NCBI GenBank assembly: GCA_012064415.1
Contig: SSNU01000113.1
Span: forward strand, 1 to 43,284
Reading direction: 5' to 3'
Origin: Gyrodactylus bullatarudis
Taxonomy: Eukaryota; Platyhelminthes; Monogenea; Gyrodactylidea; Gyrodactylidae
Length of the DNA stretch: 43,284 bases
Shown one piece after another: positions 33,735 through 42,819 of the stretch. A program made the position numbers and the translations under genes. The notes under the pieces were generated by a model. It was not told the origin of the DNA, made no database searches, and saw only the letters and a list, made by a program, of their open reading frames with translations. Every line of letters begins with the position of its first letter. Position 1 is the first letter of the stretch.

Positions 33735-34110
33735 CTGCAGCCAGATGATTAAGTTTTGGCTTTCTATATTGTCTCCTGGTGACAGAGGCATATTTTTCAA
33801 TATTTTTGGCTTCAAGCCTCAGTACGAAATCATCTTCAGCCATCTTGATTGAGGCACTTTTGTATATTGATTTCACTTCTTCAGCATAAGGTCCACGTTT
33901 ATCATCATACCATGAAGTATTGACTTGAGGACAAGCTCCATTAGATGAAGACTGCACACTATTCTTTGAATGCATCCCCCAAGGCGATCTTCCAATAAAG
34001 ATTGATCTCCATTATCCACTCCTGGATTAACATTACAACCGTCACATAACCGTCTGAAATAGCTTCTTGATGACTCAAAAACATGATCAAGGTATACCCC
34101 AGAGATGGAT
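33730..34110 (-). pseudogene. Unrecognised coding relic cut by the LINE-2 tail
   Basis: On the minus strand a frame from about 34110 reads VYLDHVFESSRSYFRRLCDG and later NPGVDNGDQSLLEDRLGG. Near 33955 the open reading moves to a second frame (SSSNGACPQVNTSWYDDKRG, then KSIYKSASI, AEDDFVLRLEAKNIEKYASV, TRRQYRKPK). It ends with a stop made by the LINE-2 tail (GCAGATTAA). Both frames have normal protein composition, and codons such as CTG and GCC are richer than the background. I do not recognise the family. The frame change may be a mutation or an unrecognised intron. The LINE-2 insertion appears to have broken it, so it could be a host exon or an older mobile element. Confidence 0.4.
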
Positions 34111-34600
34111 GTGGAAAATTAACCCCCTTTTCTCTCTACACCCAAAATAATTATAAATTTTTGTATCATTACTTTAAACTAGACTCAGCAAGAGTTTTGA
34201 ATCTCAAAATTTAGTTTTTCTTGATTTTTATATCATTATTAAGATCGTTTTCTTTAAATCAGAACCATATTTATTTTACTCAAATTAATCAATCTAGATC
34301 TAAATTTATGTAAAATTATTTTTAAATCTTTTTCTCTCACTTTCTCCAACATATCCTAGGTGTGAAAAGGGCTTGCTCTACCTCCAAAGCAAACAAATGC
34401 ACCCAGCCTTTTTTCTAATCTTACTATGATTATTCATGTTTTTCATGTGAGTGATACAAATGTCAGTCCAGCAAAGAAAATTCGACCAAAATAAGTCAAC
34501 GATGTTCTGTTAAGTGCTTACGCACATCGGTTTTGAGCTGGGCCACCGAAGTCATGATTTATGAAAGAAGATGATGCCAGTTATTTCACAAAAAACTTAT
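34111..34600. other. Stretch between relics, no gene supported
   Basis: A relatively GC-rich part at 34345-34560 may be noncoding Penelope sequence, since the 22-nt block shared with 438-459 lies at 34571-34592. Nothing else is recognisable. Confidence 0.35.
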
Positions 34601-34603
34601 ATG

Positions 34604-35185
34604 TATATTCTTAGCAAACGACTACCCGATTGAACTTATCAACGATAGACTCTCAAAACTGTATACGCCAAGGAAAAAGCCAAATGAAACGAACGATCGC
34701 CAGGCTGTTCTCAACTTACCCTTCAAAGGGGATCTAGCAATCGCAACCTTTCAAAAGAAGATCGCAACTGCCTTCAATGAAGCTTCATGCTTTACTCAGG
34801 GTCGTCTACAAAATCAATAAGATACTCAACAATTCTTCAAAAGACTCAATAGATGATTCAAAGCAGACTCATAGTATACAGATTCAAATGTCCATGTGAT
34901 GCAGTTTACATAGGTCACACCACTAGGAGACTAGAGGACAGAGTGGACGAGCACATCCACAAAGGGAAGACCGCTGTCAGAGATGACCTTAGAACATGCA
35001 AAGCCTATGTTTCCCTTAAAAACTTTGAAATTATCTACAAATCCCATGGAAACAACGTTAGCATGTTAAAAGGCGTTGAAGCTTATTTAATTAATGAAGA
35101 AAAGCTAAATCTCTGCGTACAAAAGAACCATGTCAAACCAATGAATCTCACCAAGCCAAAGCCTAACCATTTTTTTGTTATGTAA
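34604..35185 (+). pseudogene. Penelope-like element C-terminus with GIY-YIG endonuclease (PLE-B)
   Basis: The first frame (34613-34828) gives DYPIELINDRLSKLY and LPFKGDLAIATFQKK, the linker after the Penelope reverse transcriptase. A shift leads to RVVYKINKILNNSSKDS, and a further shift to the last frame (34853-35185). That frame contains YRFKCPCDAVYIGHTTRRLE and DRVDEH, then KGVEAYLINEEKLNLC. This is a GIY-YIG nuclease: the VYIG strand, the catalytic arginine in RRLE-x-R and the glutamate in VEAYLI are all visible, with the CPC zinc-type cysteines before them that are usual in Penelope elements. The domain itself is open, but the protein is broken by at least two frameshifts and the polymerase is missing. 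It is clearly related to PLE-C at 41.4 kb. Confidence 0.85.
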
Positions 35186-35189
35186 ACTA

Positions 35190-35950
35190 GTCATTTACCC
35201 ACATGATGACTTGAGATAAGTGTTTCTCCTCATCTCATTCTTCTTTTATACCTCTCTGCCCAAAAAATAATAGCCAATCAGAGTGGAGAGTGCATTGACT
35301 AATCATATTCAAGCATGTTTTTACTTTCTTCCTCCCATTTTGACACTTGAAATGAACCCTTAGCTTTCTTAAGAAAAGTAATTTAGAAGTTATTTGTACA
35401 TCATTTTGAAGGTAATTTTCTCCTCTATTTAATGAACTAAAAATGAAATCTCAATCATGTTTTATAACTAAGTTACTATATCTTCTAAGCCATAATGAAT
35501 ATCAGAAAATGAATAGCACCATTCGAAAGAGAATAAAAATTCGTGTTTTCGGTTAAAATTTTCATCAATCTTTCTCAAGAGATACTCAAATAAATTGTAA
35601 ATTTATGCAAAACTAATTTCGAGAAAATCTTGGTAATAAAACTAAAATTCAAGAAAAAAAATTTGGGTAGAAAGCTGACAATCCCCCTGTGAAGATTTAT
35701 TCATCATGATAGAAGCTAGGAATTCACTGATGAAGTACAAATAGAAAACAATCCCCTACACATGCATTGTGAGCCATGCGTTTATAAAAAATCTCTCCAC
35801 AAGTTGTGTGTAAAAGGCAATCCCCAGGAAATTCTTACTCATTGTGTGCAATTCTTTACCAATCCAATTGACAATGACACAATAACCAATCAAATAGAAT
35901 TTGGTTTTTTCACTTACGTTGTGAAATCAAAGAAAAAGATATTTTCCATC
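35190..35950. other. Stretch with no supportable gene
   Basis: CCAATCAGAGTGGAGAGTGC near 35276 resembles 38790-38830, which hints at a shared repeat. Otherwise it is AT-rich background leading into the pogo-like fragment. Confidence 0.35.
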
Positions 35951-36289
35951 ATGCCACGCTTGACTCAAGAACAGCGTAAAACTATTATAACTGCCAGTGA
36001 AACTCAGACTAATGGATTCCTTGCAAAACAGTTTAATGTATCCTCAAAAACAATTGCCAAAATTTTGAAGCAAAAGGATTTTGACTCCACAGAAACCTCA
36101 ACTAAATACCAAAGGTTGAGACTTTTAATATCAAAGTCAGTAGAAGACAACTTCAAACTCGGTATTGAACTAGATCGCAATTCCTTACAAGGGCTCATTC
36201 TTCAGTGTGCAAAAGATCTAGATCTGTCTAAATTCAAAGCCTGGGAAAATTATGTCAACAAGATCTTCATTGATGAAAACATAAACTAA
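35951..36289 (+). pseudogene. Pogo/Tigger-like transposase N-terminal DNA-binding part
   Basis: The start ATCATGCCACGC opens a 112-residue frame. Residues 4-40 (LTQEQRKTIITASE, then FLAKQFNVSSKTIAKILKQ) form a helix-turn-helix, and residues 70-105 (GIELDRNSLQGLILQCAKDL, then FKAWENYVNKI) resemble the second, CENP-B-type, helix-turn-helix. This pairing is the N-terminus of pogo/Tigger transposases, which binds the element's inverted ends. The frame stops before the catalytic domain, and a piece of that domain (the DNxSSH motif) lies 400 bases downstream. A longer frame begins at 35762, but the extra residues look unrelated. Family assignment is by pattern and moderately sure. Confidence 0.55.
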
Positions 36290-36683
36290 AGAAATGTAAG
36301 TTAATTTTTAAAATTTTTTTCCAGAATCAAGTTAGGATACAAAACCTTGATATGAGAATAACTTTCCATCATTTGATCGATGATCAAATCTCTACTTCAA
36401 TACAATGTTTTATTTTACGTGAAGAGAGTATTCATTTTAAGAATCTTTTTGTTGTCTTACTAAGTTTAGTTAATATAGGAAATCTATCTGAAGATAGACT
36501 TGCAATCAAGCAAAAAAGTCTAAATGTACAATTTCCTGTACAAACAATAAACATAAAACTTAAAAGCTCTATATTTCTTCAAAGTTTAAATTATTTATTT
36601 AAATTTAATATGAAACTTGAAAATAAAATAGCTTTATTTATTGAAAAAAAATCCTCTCTTTTAAATTATATTAAACTGAATTC
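36290..36683 (+). other. Stretch between two halves of the pogo-like relic
   Basis: One open frame (36352-36687) exists but shows no transposase motif I recognise. It may be diverged transposase sequence or a later insertion. Confidence 0.3.
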
Positions 36684-36890
36684 TTGAATTACAAGTCTTC
36701 TAAGAAGGGTTGGATGACTCGGGAAATTTTTATCGAGTATTTAACTGAATGGAATTTAGAACTTATCAGAGAAAGAAGAAAAATTATCTTATTCTTGGAC
36801 AATGTTTCAAGCCATGTTTTAAGAGAAGAAGACCCAGAATTCACTAATATTAAAGTAAGCAAATTTAAAGTAATTTTAAGATGCACTACT
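36684..36890 (+). pseudogene. Pogo/Tigger-like DDE domain fragment
   Basis: The frame reads KKGWMTREIFIEYLTEWNLE, then RRKIILFLDNVSSHV, then TNIKVS. GWMT and LFLDN-x-SSH are the signature of the DDE_1 catalytic domain, where the aspartate of LDN is the second catalytic residue; in family members NIKV is followed by FLPPNT. Here the sequence turns back on itself just after NIKVS and the same coding stretch follows in reverse complement, so the third catalytic residue is missing. The open frame that runs through the whole fold-back (to 37013) is an accident of the palindrome. Confidence 0.7.
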
Positions 36891-36996
36891 AATTCTGGGT
36901 CTTCTTCTCTTAAAACATGGCTTGAAGCATTGTCCAAGAATAAGATAATTTTTCTTCTTTCTCTGATAAGTTCTAAATTCCATTCAGTCAGATGGC
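36743..36996. repeat. 98-bp near-perfect inverted repeat inside the transposase
   Basis: The left arm 36743-36841 and right arm about 36891-36990 are reverse complements with a single mismatch (GTTTCAAG against GCTTCAAG), separated by about 50 bp. Both arms code for the same LTEWNLELI to HVLREEDPE segment on opposite strands. Such a structure arises when replication or repair switches strands on a nearby template. The near-identity implies a recent event or ongoing conversion. Confidence 0.9.
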
Positions 36997-37017
36997 CAAA
37001 CAATAACTTCTAAATAT

Positions 37018-38405
37018 GGAACTCACTTCTTCTCGAAAGTAAAACCTCAGAATCCAACAGCAATCAGAAATATTTTCAAAGCAAAACCTGGCCCCAAGTC
37101 TTCTGTAATAAACCTTGTCACTAAAACAGACTTTTCTCCAGCTTATCGATCAGACCTCTTGACGATATACGGAAATACACCAATATGATCATAGAATTCA
37201 AGAAGAGCCCTCTTAGACCCATAACAACGGAGGAAATATCGACTTGGATTGGAATTTGCCTGCTATTTGGAGTTATGAAGCAGATAAATGAGTTTAGAAG
37301 AACTCTGGTCAGATGAGTACGCCAACCTTGATTTGAACAAGTTCATGTCTTATTCTAGGTATACTATCATCATGAGATTTTTAAGATTCGACAATAAGAT
37401 AACCAGAGAAAATAGAGATAAGCTTGCCCCATTCAAAATTTTGTTCAACAAAATCATTCAAAACTCTCATCGTTTGTATGAACCTTCAGATCAGATTACC
37501 ATCGATGAACTGGTCAATTTTAGAGGTCGCTGTCCTTTCATAGTGTACATACCATCAAAACCTGGAAAGTATGGTATAAAAATCTGGGCAGCCTTTGATT
37601 CCTACAATTCGTTTAATCTAATCAATGCAGAATTTACATAGAAAAGGAGACTAATACAGAGACTGATCAAGGAATACAACTCGCAGAGCCTTTTCTCAAC
37701 AAAGGTAGAACTATTATATGCGACAATTTTTTTACTTTCATTGAGCTATCAAACAATCCACAAGAACAAAACTAGTATAGTAGGTACATGCATATGTTCC
37801 CGAAGGTTCTTGCCCCATGAGTTTACCAAGAAAATCGAGCCAAATACGATCGAATATCTATTCAATAAACACAATGCTTTGTTACGATATGGCCAAAAAA
37901 AGAATAAGCCCGTTCTCTTCTCTAGTCTGAAAATTTTGATGACAGCGGAAAAAAACCAGAGATCATTGAATACAATAATTCGACGAAAGGAGGTGTAGAT
38001 TGCCTAGATCAACTTGTACGTAATTATAGTTCTAAGAGATCAACTAGACGGTGGCCTATGGCCTTGTTCTGGAACATGCTTGACATAGCAGCTTATAACG
38101 CTTATGTTCTATACTGTGTAAAATATCCTTCTTTCCTCGATTCCAACGGCAAAATTTCAAGAAGAGTTTTCATAAAATAGTTGGCCGAAAATCAAATGAA
38201 AGAAAAATCTCGTAAAAGGGAACATTCAACATTCTTGGAAAACTCATACTTAAAACCAGTACCGAAAATGCCAAAATTGGTTTCAGGAAAAAGACGCTGT
38301 ACAATGTCCTAGAAGTAAAGACAAGACCGGATATAAAAAATGTTCCAAATGTGACTGTTTTCCTTGTAAGGAACATGCTCTAATATGTAAAAAAATGCTA
38401 TGAAA
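37018..38405 (+). pseudogene. piggyBac-type transposase, frameshifted
   Basis: Pieces in successive frames follow piggyBac order: VTKTDFSPAY, TTEEISTWIGICLLFGVM, LEELWSDEY, then ITIDELVNFRGRCPF and YIPSKPGKYGIKIW. The three catalytic aspartates are all visible: AAFDSYN near 37600, IICDNFF near 37720 and KGGVDCLDQ near 37998. After RRWPMALFWNMLDIAAYNAY the C-terminus ends in a cysteine-rich finger (CPRSKDKTGYKKCSKC, then CFPCKEHALIC). piggyBac enzymes cut and paste at TTAA without leaving a footprint. At least four frameshifts, near 37170, 37290, 37640-37740 and 37990, plus in-frame stops make it inactive. No inverted ends were recognised. The fold-back of the pogo-like element abuts its N-terminal side. 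Confidence 0.88.
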
Positions 38406-39012
38406 TTACACTAATAAAAATTTTTTTCTTGGAAAAATTTTAGATTTTTTATTATGGGGGTGCATACACTCATCTTTGCCATGTCAGCTTGAGCCTGTGT
38501 TGACAATCGTGGTCGGGAAACTTTTAAAACGTATTTGATACTACTAGAAGTGTTGAAACACGAAGGTTATTGAATGTATTGTTCATTGTGTTCACTACTA
38601 GTGAATAATTATGATTTAAAATAAATCTTTCAAAACAAATTTTAGTCACTTAATTTTACAATATTAATTTTTAAACGGTTATATTCCAAATCTATGAATT
38701 CCTCTTTATTAGTCATACCCCTGCAGGCATACTCATGGACATTGCAAACATGAAAAGAAAAGAGGATAGAAAGAAGCATCCAATCAGAATAGAGTAAAAT
38801 ATGCAATCTGATTGGTCGTGTTTGATCCTAATTTACTCAGAGATCTTGAGGTTTAAAGAATAATAAAATAGCCTAATGAATACAGAAAAAAATTTTACAT
38901 AAACGGTTAAAAAATTGTGATAAGCTGACTTGTAGTTTAGGAGGAAATGGGATCACAAAATAGGGCCTTTGATTTTAATTATATAGATATGTTGTGACTA
39001 ATTTGTATAATT
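38406..39012. other. Stretch after piggyBac, no gene supported
   Basis: The segment CCAATCAGAATAGAG then AATCTGATTGG at 38788-38820 forms a short inverted repeat. No gene is seen. Confidence 0.35.
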
Positions 39013-39160
39013 TGCCGATTATGCATAATCTGCAAGTTTTCCTGCTGATTATGCATAATTAGCAAAAACCTGACGAATATGCATAATTTTATTCAAATTC
39101 AACAGGTTTTTGCCAATAATGCATAATCTGCAAGATATACCTTGACGAATATGCATAATA
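39013..39160 (+). repeat. Cluster of five ATGCATAAT motifs
   Basis: ATGCATAAT occurs at 39021, 39051, 39079, 39119 and 39151. Two copies are within the perfect 12-bp palindrome ATTATGCATAAT. The text between copies is also partly shared: ATAATCTGCAAG twice, TTGACGAATATGC or CTGACGAATATGC twice, and an inverted pair of CAAAAACCTG and CAGGTTTTTG. It could be a degraded satellite-like array or a cluster of sites for a homeodomain or POU-type protein. Confidence 0.8.
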
Positions 39161-39174
39161 TGGAATTAAAGGGT

Positions 39175-39405
39175 GGATGGGGAACCGATCTATGCTTTTA
39201 TGTATTAAATATGTATTATAGTTTTAAATAATTGATAAATAAAGATATATCATTTCTTTCGATAAATATTATATAAGGTTTTTATTGAATAATGTTTTAT
39301 TTACAATTTATATTTACTATCTTAATGAATTGAATCGAAATGTCTTTGACTCTCATTTTATCATAAAAGATTATTTCAAAGGTTGTTATCTACTCTTGAG
39401 TTGCA
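39175..39405. other. Short AT-rich stretch without features
   Basis: It shows no open frame or repeat that I can support and separates the ATGCATAAT cluster from the integrase element. Confidence 0.35.
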
Positions 39406-40726
39406 CCCCTTTTGACAATTGCATTTGAAAAAGCCTTGCCCTCCAGATCGTGATTGTCCAGTATTGCAGTTCTTATGCTTACTGCTTTTTCGGGAGTTTC
39501 ATCAACAGATAGGATTTTTTAAGATAGTACTTTAACTTGTCCAAATCCTGATATACCTTGAATTGAACCATGCTCTGTTGCGACTTTATAGCCATTTTCT
39601 CTAACTTAAGTCACAACACCTAAAAGATTTCGATCATCAATCCTCGAGCGGTCTATCTCCGGAATAGGTATACTAACATTGTCTTCGATTGCACCTTTTA
39701 TGATTGAGCTGTTTGATAACATATTCTGTCCAGCTTCGTACATGTTCGATTTGATTTCTTCTCGAAGATCAACGATATAATCTGCTCTTTCTTTAAAAAA
39801 ACTAATGAATTAAATTTAAATTCTAAACATTATATAGAATCGTTTAAAATAATTTATTTAACTCACGATCAATCATTTCAAAGTTGTCCTCGAAATCCTC
39901 TTGACTAGAAAATTCCTCTTGAACAGTTTCCAAATTTTTTTTTGTAAGTAATTAACTCCGAATAGACATTTATAAGGTGTTGATTTTATTGTTCGATGAT
40001 AACGATTGTTTTTTATCGCCTGAATTTTTCGAACACCTTTTGACCATCCATCTATTTCAGAATTATTGAATTCCCTTCCATTATCTGTCTGAAAAATATG
40101 TGTAGGCCCAAAATCATCAAAAATATCCTCAATATGATTCAAGACTTCCGAAGCTTTTTTTGATTTCAGTAGTCTCAACAATACATATTTCGTAAAGTGG
40201 TCTTGGTATACCATAAGAAACTTAAAATCTCCATCTGGAGAAGACTGAAAATCAATTAGATCCACTTGTACTCGTTGATTAAAATTATTTGAAATAATTG
40301 GCTTTGCAACAATTCCTTTCTTCTTTGAACAAATATTTTTTGCAGACTTGGCAGAGGTATATGTAAAGGATGATTTGTTCATGTGATATTTTCGTATTTT
40401 TGATCTACCTGATATTTGGTAGCCTTTCGTCCTCCGTGGCCGCACTTTTCATGACATTCTTTGATAATCTCATAAATATCTTCCATCTTCACGAGGAACT
40501 TGAATTCACCAGAATTGCCTATTTTGGAAACAATTTTTTCTTCTGAAGCCAATACAACGAAAAAATACTTGTCACGAATTCTGTAATGCTTTGGTTGAAG
40601 ATTTACTCCGGCATGGGCATACTTTATTTTTGTGAGAAGATTCTGATATTTTTCTTCTGTCATTAACCGGTTATTGTCAGCTTTGACCAATGTCATTAGA
40701 CGAGCATAGAACTGTTCTCTTGTCAT
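39405..40726 (-). pseudogene. KRAB-A-2-like integrase (retroviral DDE type), broken, with an intron-like gap
   Basis: The N-terminus starts at 40726. The zinc-binding domain shows CHEKCGHGGRKAT, and the cysteine half LCQVCKKYL reads in another frame near 40345, so two frameshifts lie at about 40380 and 40320. The catalytic core follows: QVDLIDFQSSPDGDFKFLMV with the first aspartate and IFQTDNGREF with the second. Then EID joins directly to GWSKGVRKIQ, so about 50 residues holding the third catalytic residue are deleted. After STPYKCLFGVNY a run of nine A shifts the frame. The C-terminus continues after a GTGAGT donor (39861-39866) and a 76-bp gap, with IPIPEIDRSR, LLGVVT and the cysteine-rich GGQGFFKCNCQKGC near 39420. 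Two in-frame stops interrupt that part. These proteins derive from Ty3/gypsy- or Ginger-like integrases. The copy is dead. Confidence 0.82.
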
Positions 40727-41400
40727 GCCGAAATAATTGTGAAAATGATTTCATGTAATTTTACAATTCAGAAAACAAAAAGGGGGAAATATCAAATGAT
40801 ACCTTTGTATGAACATGGTTCACCAATCTTAGTTTTCGTACAAACCATATCAAACCATACAATGTATGGCATACATGCTATCCGGACTCTAGACTCTGGA
40901 GTATGCATTATTGTAACTTGTAGAAGAGGCCCCTTGGACATTTTTTAATTTCAATTCATGTGCAAATGCAAAATTAGAGTAATGTAATATGATATGTAAG
41001 TGAAAGTCAGAAGTAAACCCAAAAAAACATGTAAATAATCAAAGAGGGGGAAAGACAATTCGATTCATCAAAATGATTACGAATCAGGTCTTTCAGCTGA
41101 GCGAATGATATCATATTGAAAAAGAGGGAAGTCCAAGATTTTCACAAGAATGAGCTCTATTTCGGACATACTCATCAGCTTGTTACATGTCATATATAAA
41201 GTTTTCTGCTCTATTACATATTTTTCATTGGTCCTCTTTTAGAATACATAATTTGTACATAGGATATATCTGTTTTTGATTATAAAGTTTAACTCTAATT
41301 AACATTAGTAAATGAGAGAGTAGGCTAATGAAATAATTATAGGCTACAGATAATTAAAGGTTAAAAGCGAGTTTAAAGTTAATAATTGGGTGTAATAAAC
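40727..41400. other. Stretch with no supportable gene
   Basis: A small plus-strand frame (40739-40948) has no recognisable domain. No repeats are seen. Confidence 0.35.
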
Positions 41401-42148
41401 TTATTGGGATGAGGAAAAATAGTTTGTAATCTGTGGGGTTGAAGTACTGCTCGTTGGTTGGGAGCTTGAAGGGGGGAGAGTTGGATTTACTGTTCTCTGA
41501 ATCCTAGTAGGCCATGGAAGTTTGAGCAAATTGACCACGTTTTTTTGGGTGCACAGACTTGGTTTTTCTTTGAGGATGAAGAAAGCTTCGGCGGCTTTGA
41601 GCATGTGAAGGTTTTTCCCGGTTTGTTTGTAGATTATTGAGAAGTTTTCGGGGGATACTTCCTTCCTGCAAGTTGCCATATGAAGTCTGACAGCTGTCTT
41701 CTTACTGTACAGATGTTCATCGACTCTTTCTTCTAAGCGACGTATCGTGTGTCCAATGTATTCAGCTTTGCAAGGACATTGGAACTTGTAGACGACGTGG
41801 GACTCTTTCAGATAACTTAGCCTGTCTTTAGAAAGATTATTAAAAAGTTTTTTTGTTTTGAAGACTACCTTGAGTTTCACATCAGGATAAGCTTCTTTAA
41901 GGACTTCCGTTGCCTTTTTTTTTGTTACTGCTAACATATCCCCTTTGAATGGAATCGATTAAGTGACTTCTGATGCCGCTTCTACGGGTTGCCTCTTCGG
42001 TTGGAAAATACTAGCGACAAGATCCTCTACTAGTTTTTCTGGGTAGCCATTAGCTTTGAACATATTTGTCATTTTTTCCATTTCTTCGTCCCAAACCTGA
42101 TCGGAAACGATTCTTCTCACCCTCTTCGCCATCGCAATGACCAGGCCT
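41401..42148 (-). pseudogene. Penelope-like element C-terminus with GIY-YIG endonuclease (PLE-C)
   Basis: From 42142 downward the frame reads MAKRVRRIVSDQVWDEEMEK, ANGYPEKLVEDLV and FQPKRQPVEAASEVT, then a stop. It continues in the same frame as SIPFKGDMLAVTKKK and LKVVFKTKKLFNNLSKD to the nuclease: YKFQCPCKAEYIGHTIRRLE, ERVDEH and LKAAEAFFILKEKPSLC, ending with an S/T-rich tail at 41401. The CPC cysteines, YIG strand, arginine of RRLE-x-R and glutamate of AEAFFI fit an intact GIY-YIG domain in 178 open codons. The region before it is the end of the polymerase thumb and linker. A single in-frame stop near 41966 and loss of the polymerase inactivate it. A mariner remnant abuts it at 42148-42151. 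Confidence 0.87.
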
Positions 42149-42149
42149 A

Positions 42150-42174
42150 TAGGTTGAGCGAAAAGTAATGGGAC
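42150..42174 (-). repeat. mariner terminal inverted repeat (3' end)
   Basis: TAGGTTGAGCGAAAAGTAAT then GGGAC resembles the ends of mariner elements and is preceded by TA, the mariner target dinucleotide. It lies about 60 bases beyond the transposase stop, where the 3' end is expected. No partner end was found at higher coordinates. Confidence 0.6.
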
Positions 42175-42227
42175 TGGATTTAATTAATACATATATTTAC
42201 ACAATATAGAAACATGATATAATATCA

Positions 42228-42812
42228 TCAATGGAAGTAGTTTCCTGATTTTGATGCAAAAAAGTCATCCAGTCCAATTCTGACCTCTTCTTTTGATCCG
42301 AAAATTTTACCTTTAAGGAAATGCTGAAGAGACCTAAAAAGATAATCCGATGGAACGAGATCAGGACTATAAGGTGGATGATCAATCAAATCGATATTCT
42401 CTTCTTCGAAAAATTTTTTCACATCTTTTCCAAGATGAGGTCTTGCATTGTCTTGCAGAAATGTTACTCTACCAAATTTTGGGTATTTTTGTCTGAGTTT
42501 CGCAACCATTTCCTTCAGATAAGACAAATATCTTCCAGCATTGACTGTCTGGCCATAATCTAGAAGTTCATAGTGAACAATGCCTTTCATTGTCCAAAAA
42601 CTGTCAGCATTACCTTTTTGGCAAATCGATTTTACTTCGGTTGGGTGACATGTTCTCCATGATCTCTTGCGACTTTGGTCACTCAGATAGATCCATTTTT
42701 CATCTGTTGTTACAATATTCTTCAGAAAACTGTCATATTTTATTCTGTGCAACAGTCTTTTGACGCATTCGACCCTTTTCTTCTTCTGGGCATCATTCAG
42801 CTCATGAGGCAC
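42228..42812 (-). pseudogene. mariner transposase, N-terminus lost and C-terminus internally deleted
   Basis: The minus-strand frame begins at the family's VPHELN motif, not at a true start: the first codon is GTG and an in-frame TAG lies two codons upstream. Catalytic residues are in order: VTTDEKWIYL with the first aspartate, FLQDNARPH with the second and PPYSPDLVPSDYLF with the third. There are 34 residues between the second and third, the DD34D signature of mariner. The C-terminus jumps from LDDFFASKS straight to GNYFH, omitting about 25 residues normally between them. The N-terminal helix-turn-helix is missing. The catalytic core is open but the protein could not bind its ends. It is adjacent to PLE-C. 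Confidence 0.9.
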
Positions 42813-42819
42813 AATCTAG

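Noticed and set aside
36290..36330. GTAAG ... TTTTTTTCCAG resembling an intron at the end of the pogo-like N-terminal frame
   Set aside because: The gap would be only about 29 bp and a stop codon lies before it.
36684..37013. Two overlapping ORFs on opposite strands with almost the same protein
   Set aside because: Not two genes: they are one transposase segment and its inverted copy.
40739..40948. 69-codon plus-strand frame
   Set aside because: No domain, no context, and it lies between two transposon relics.
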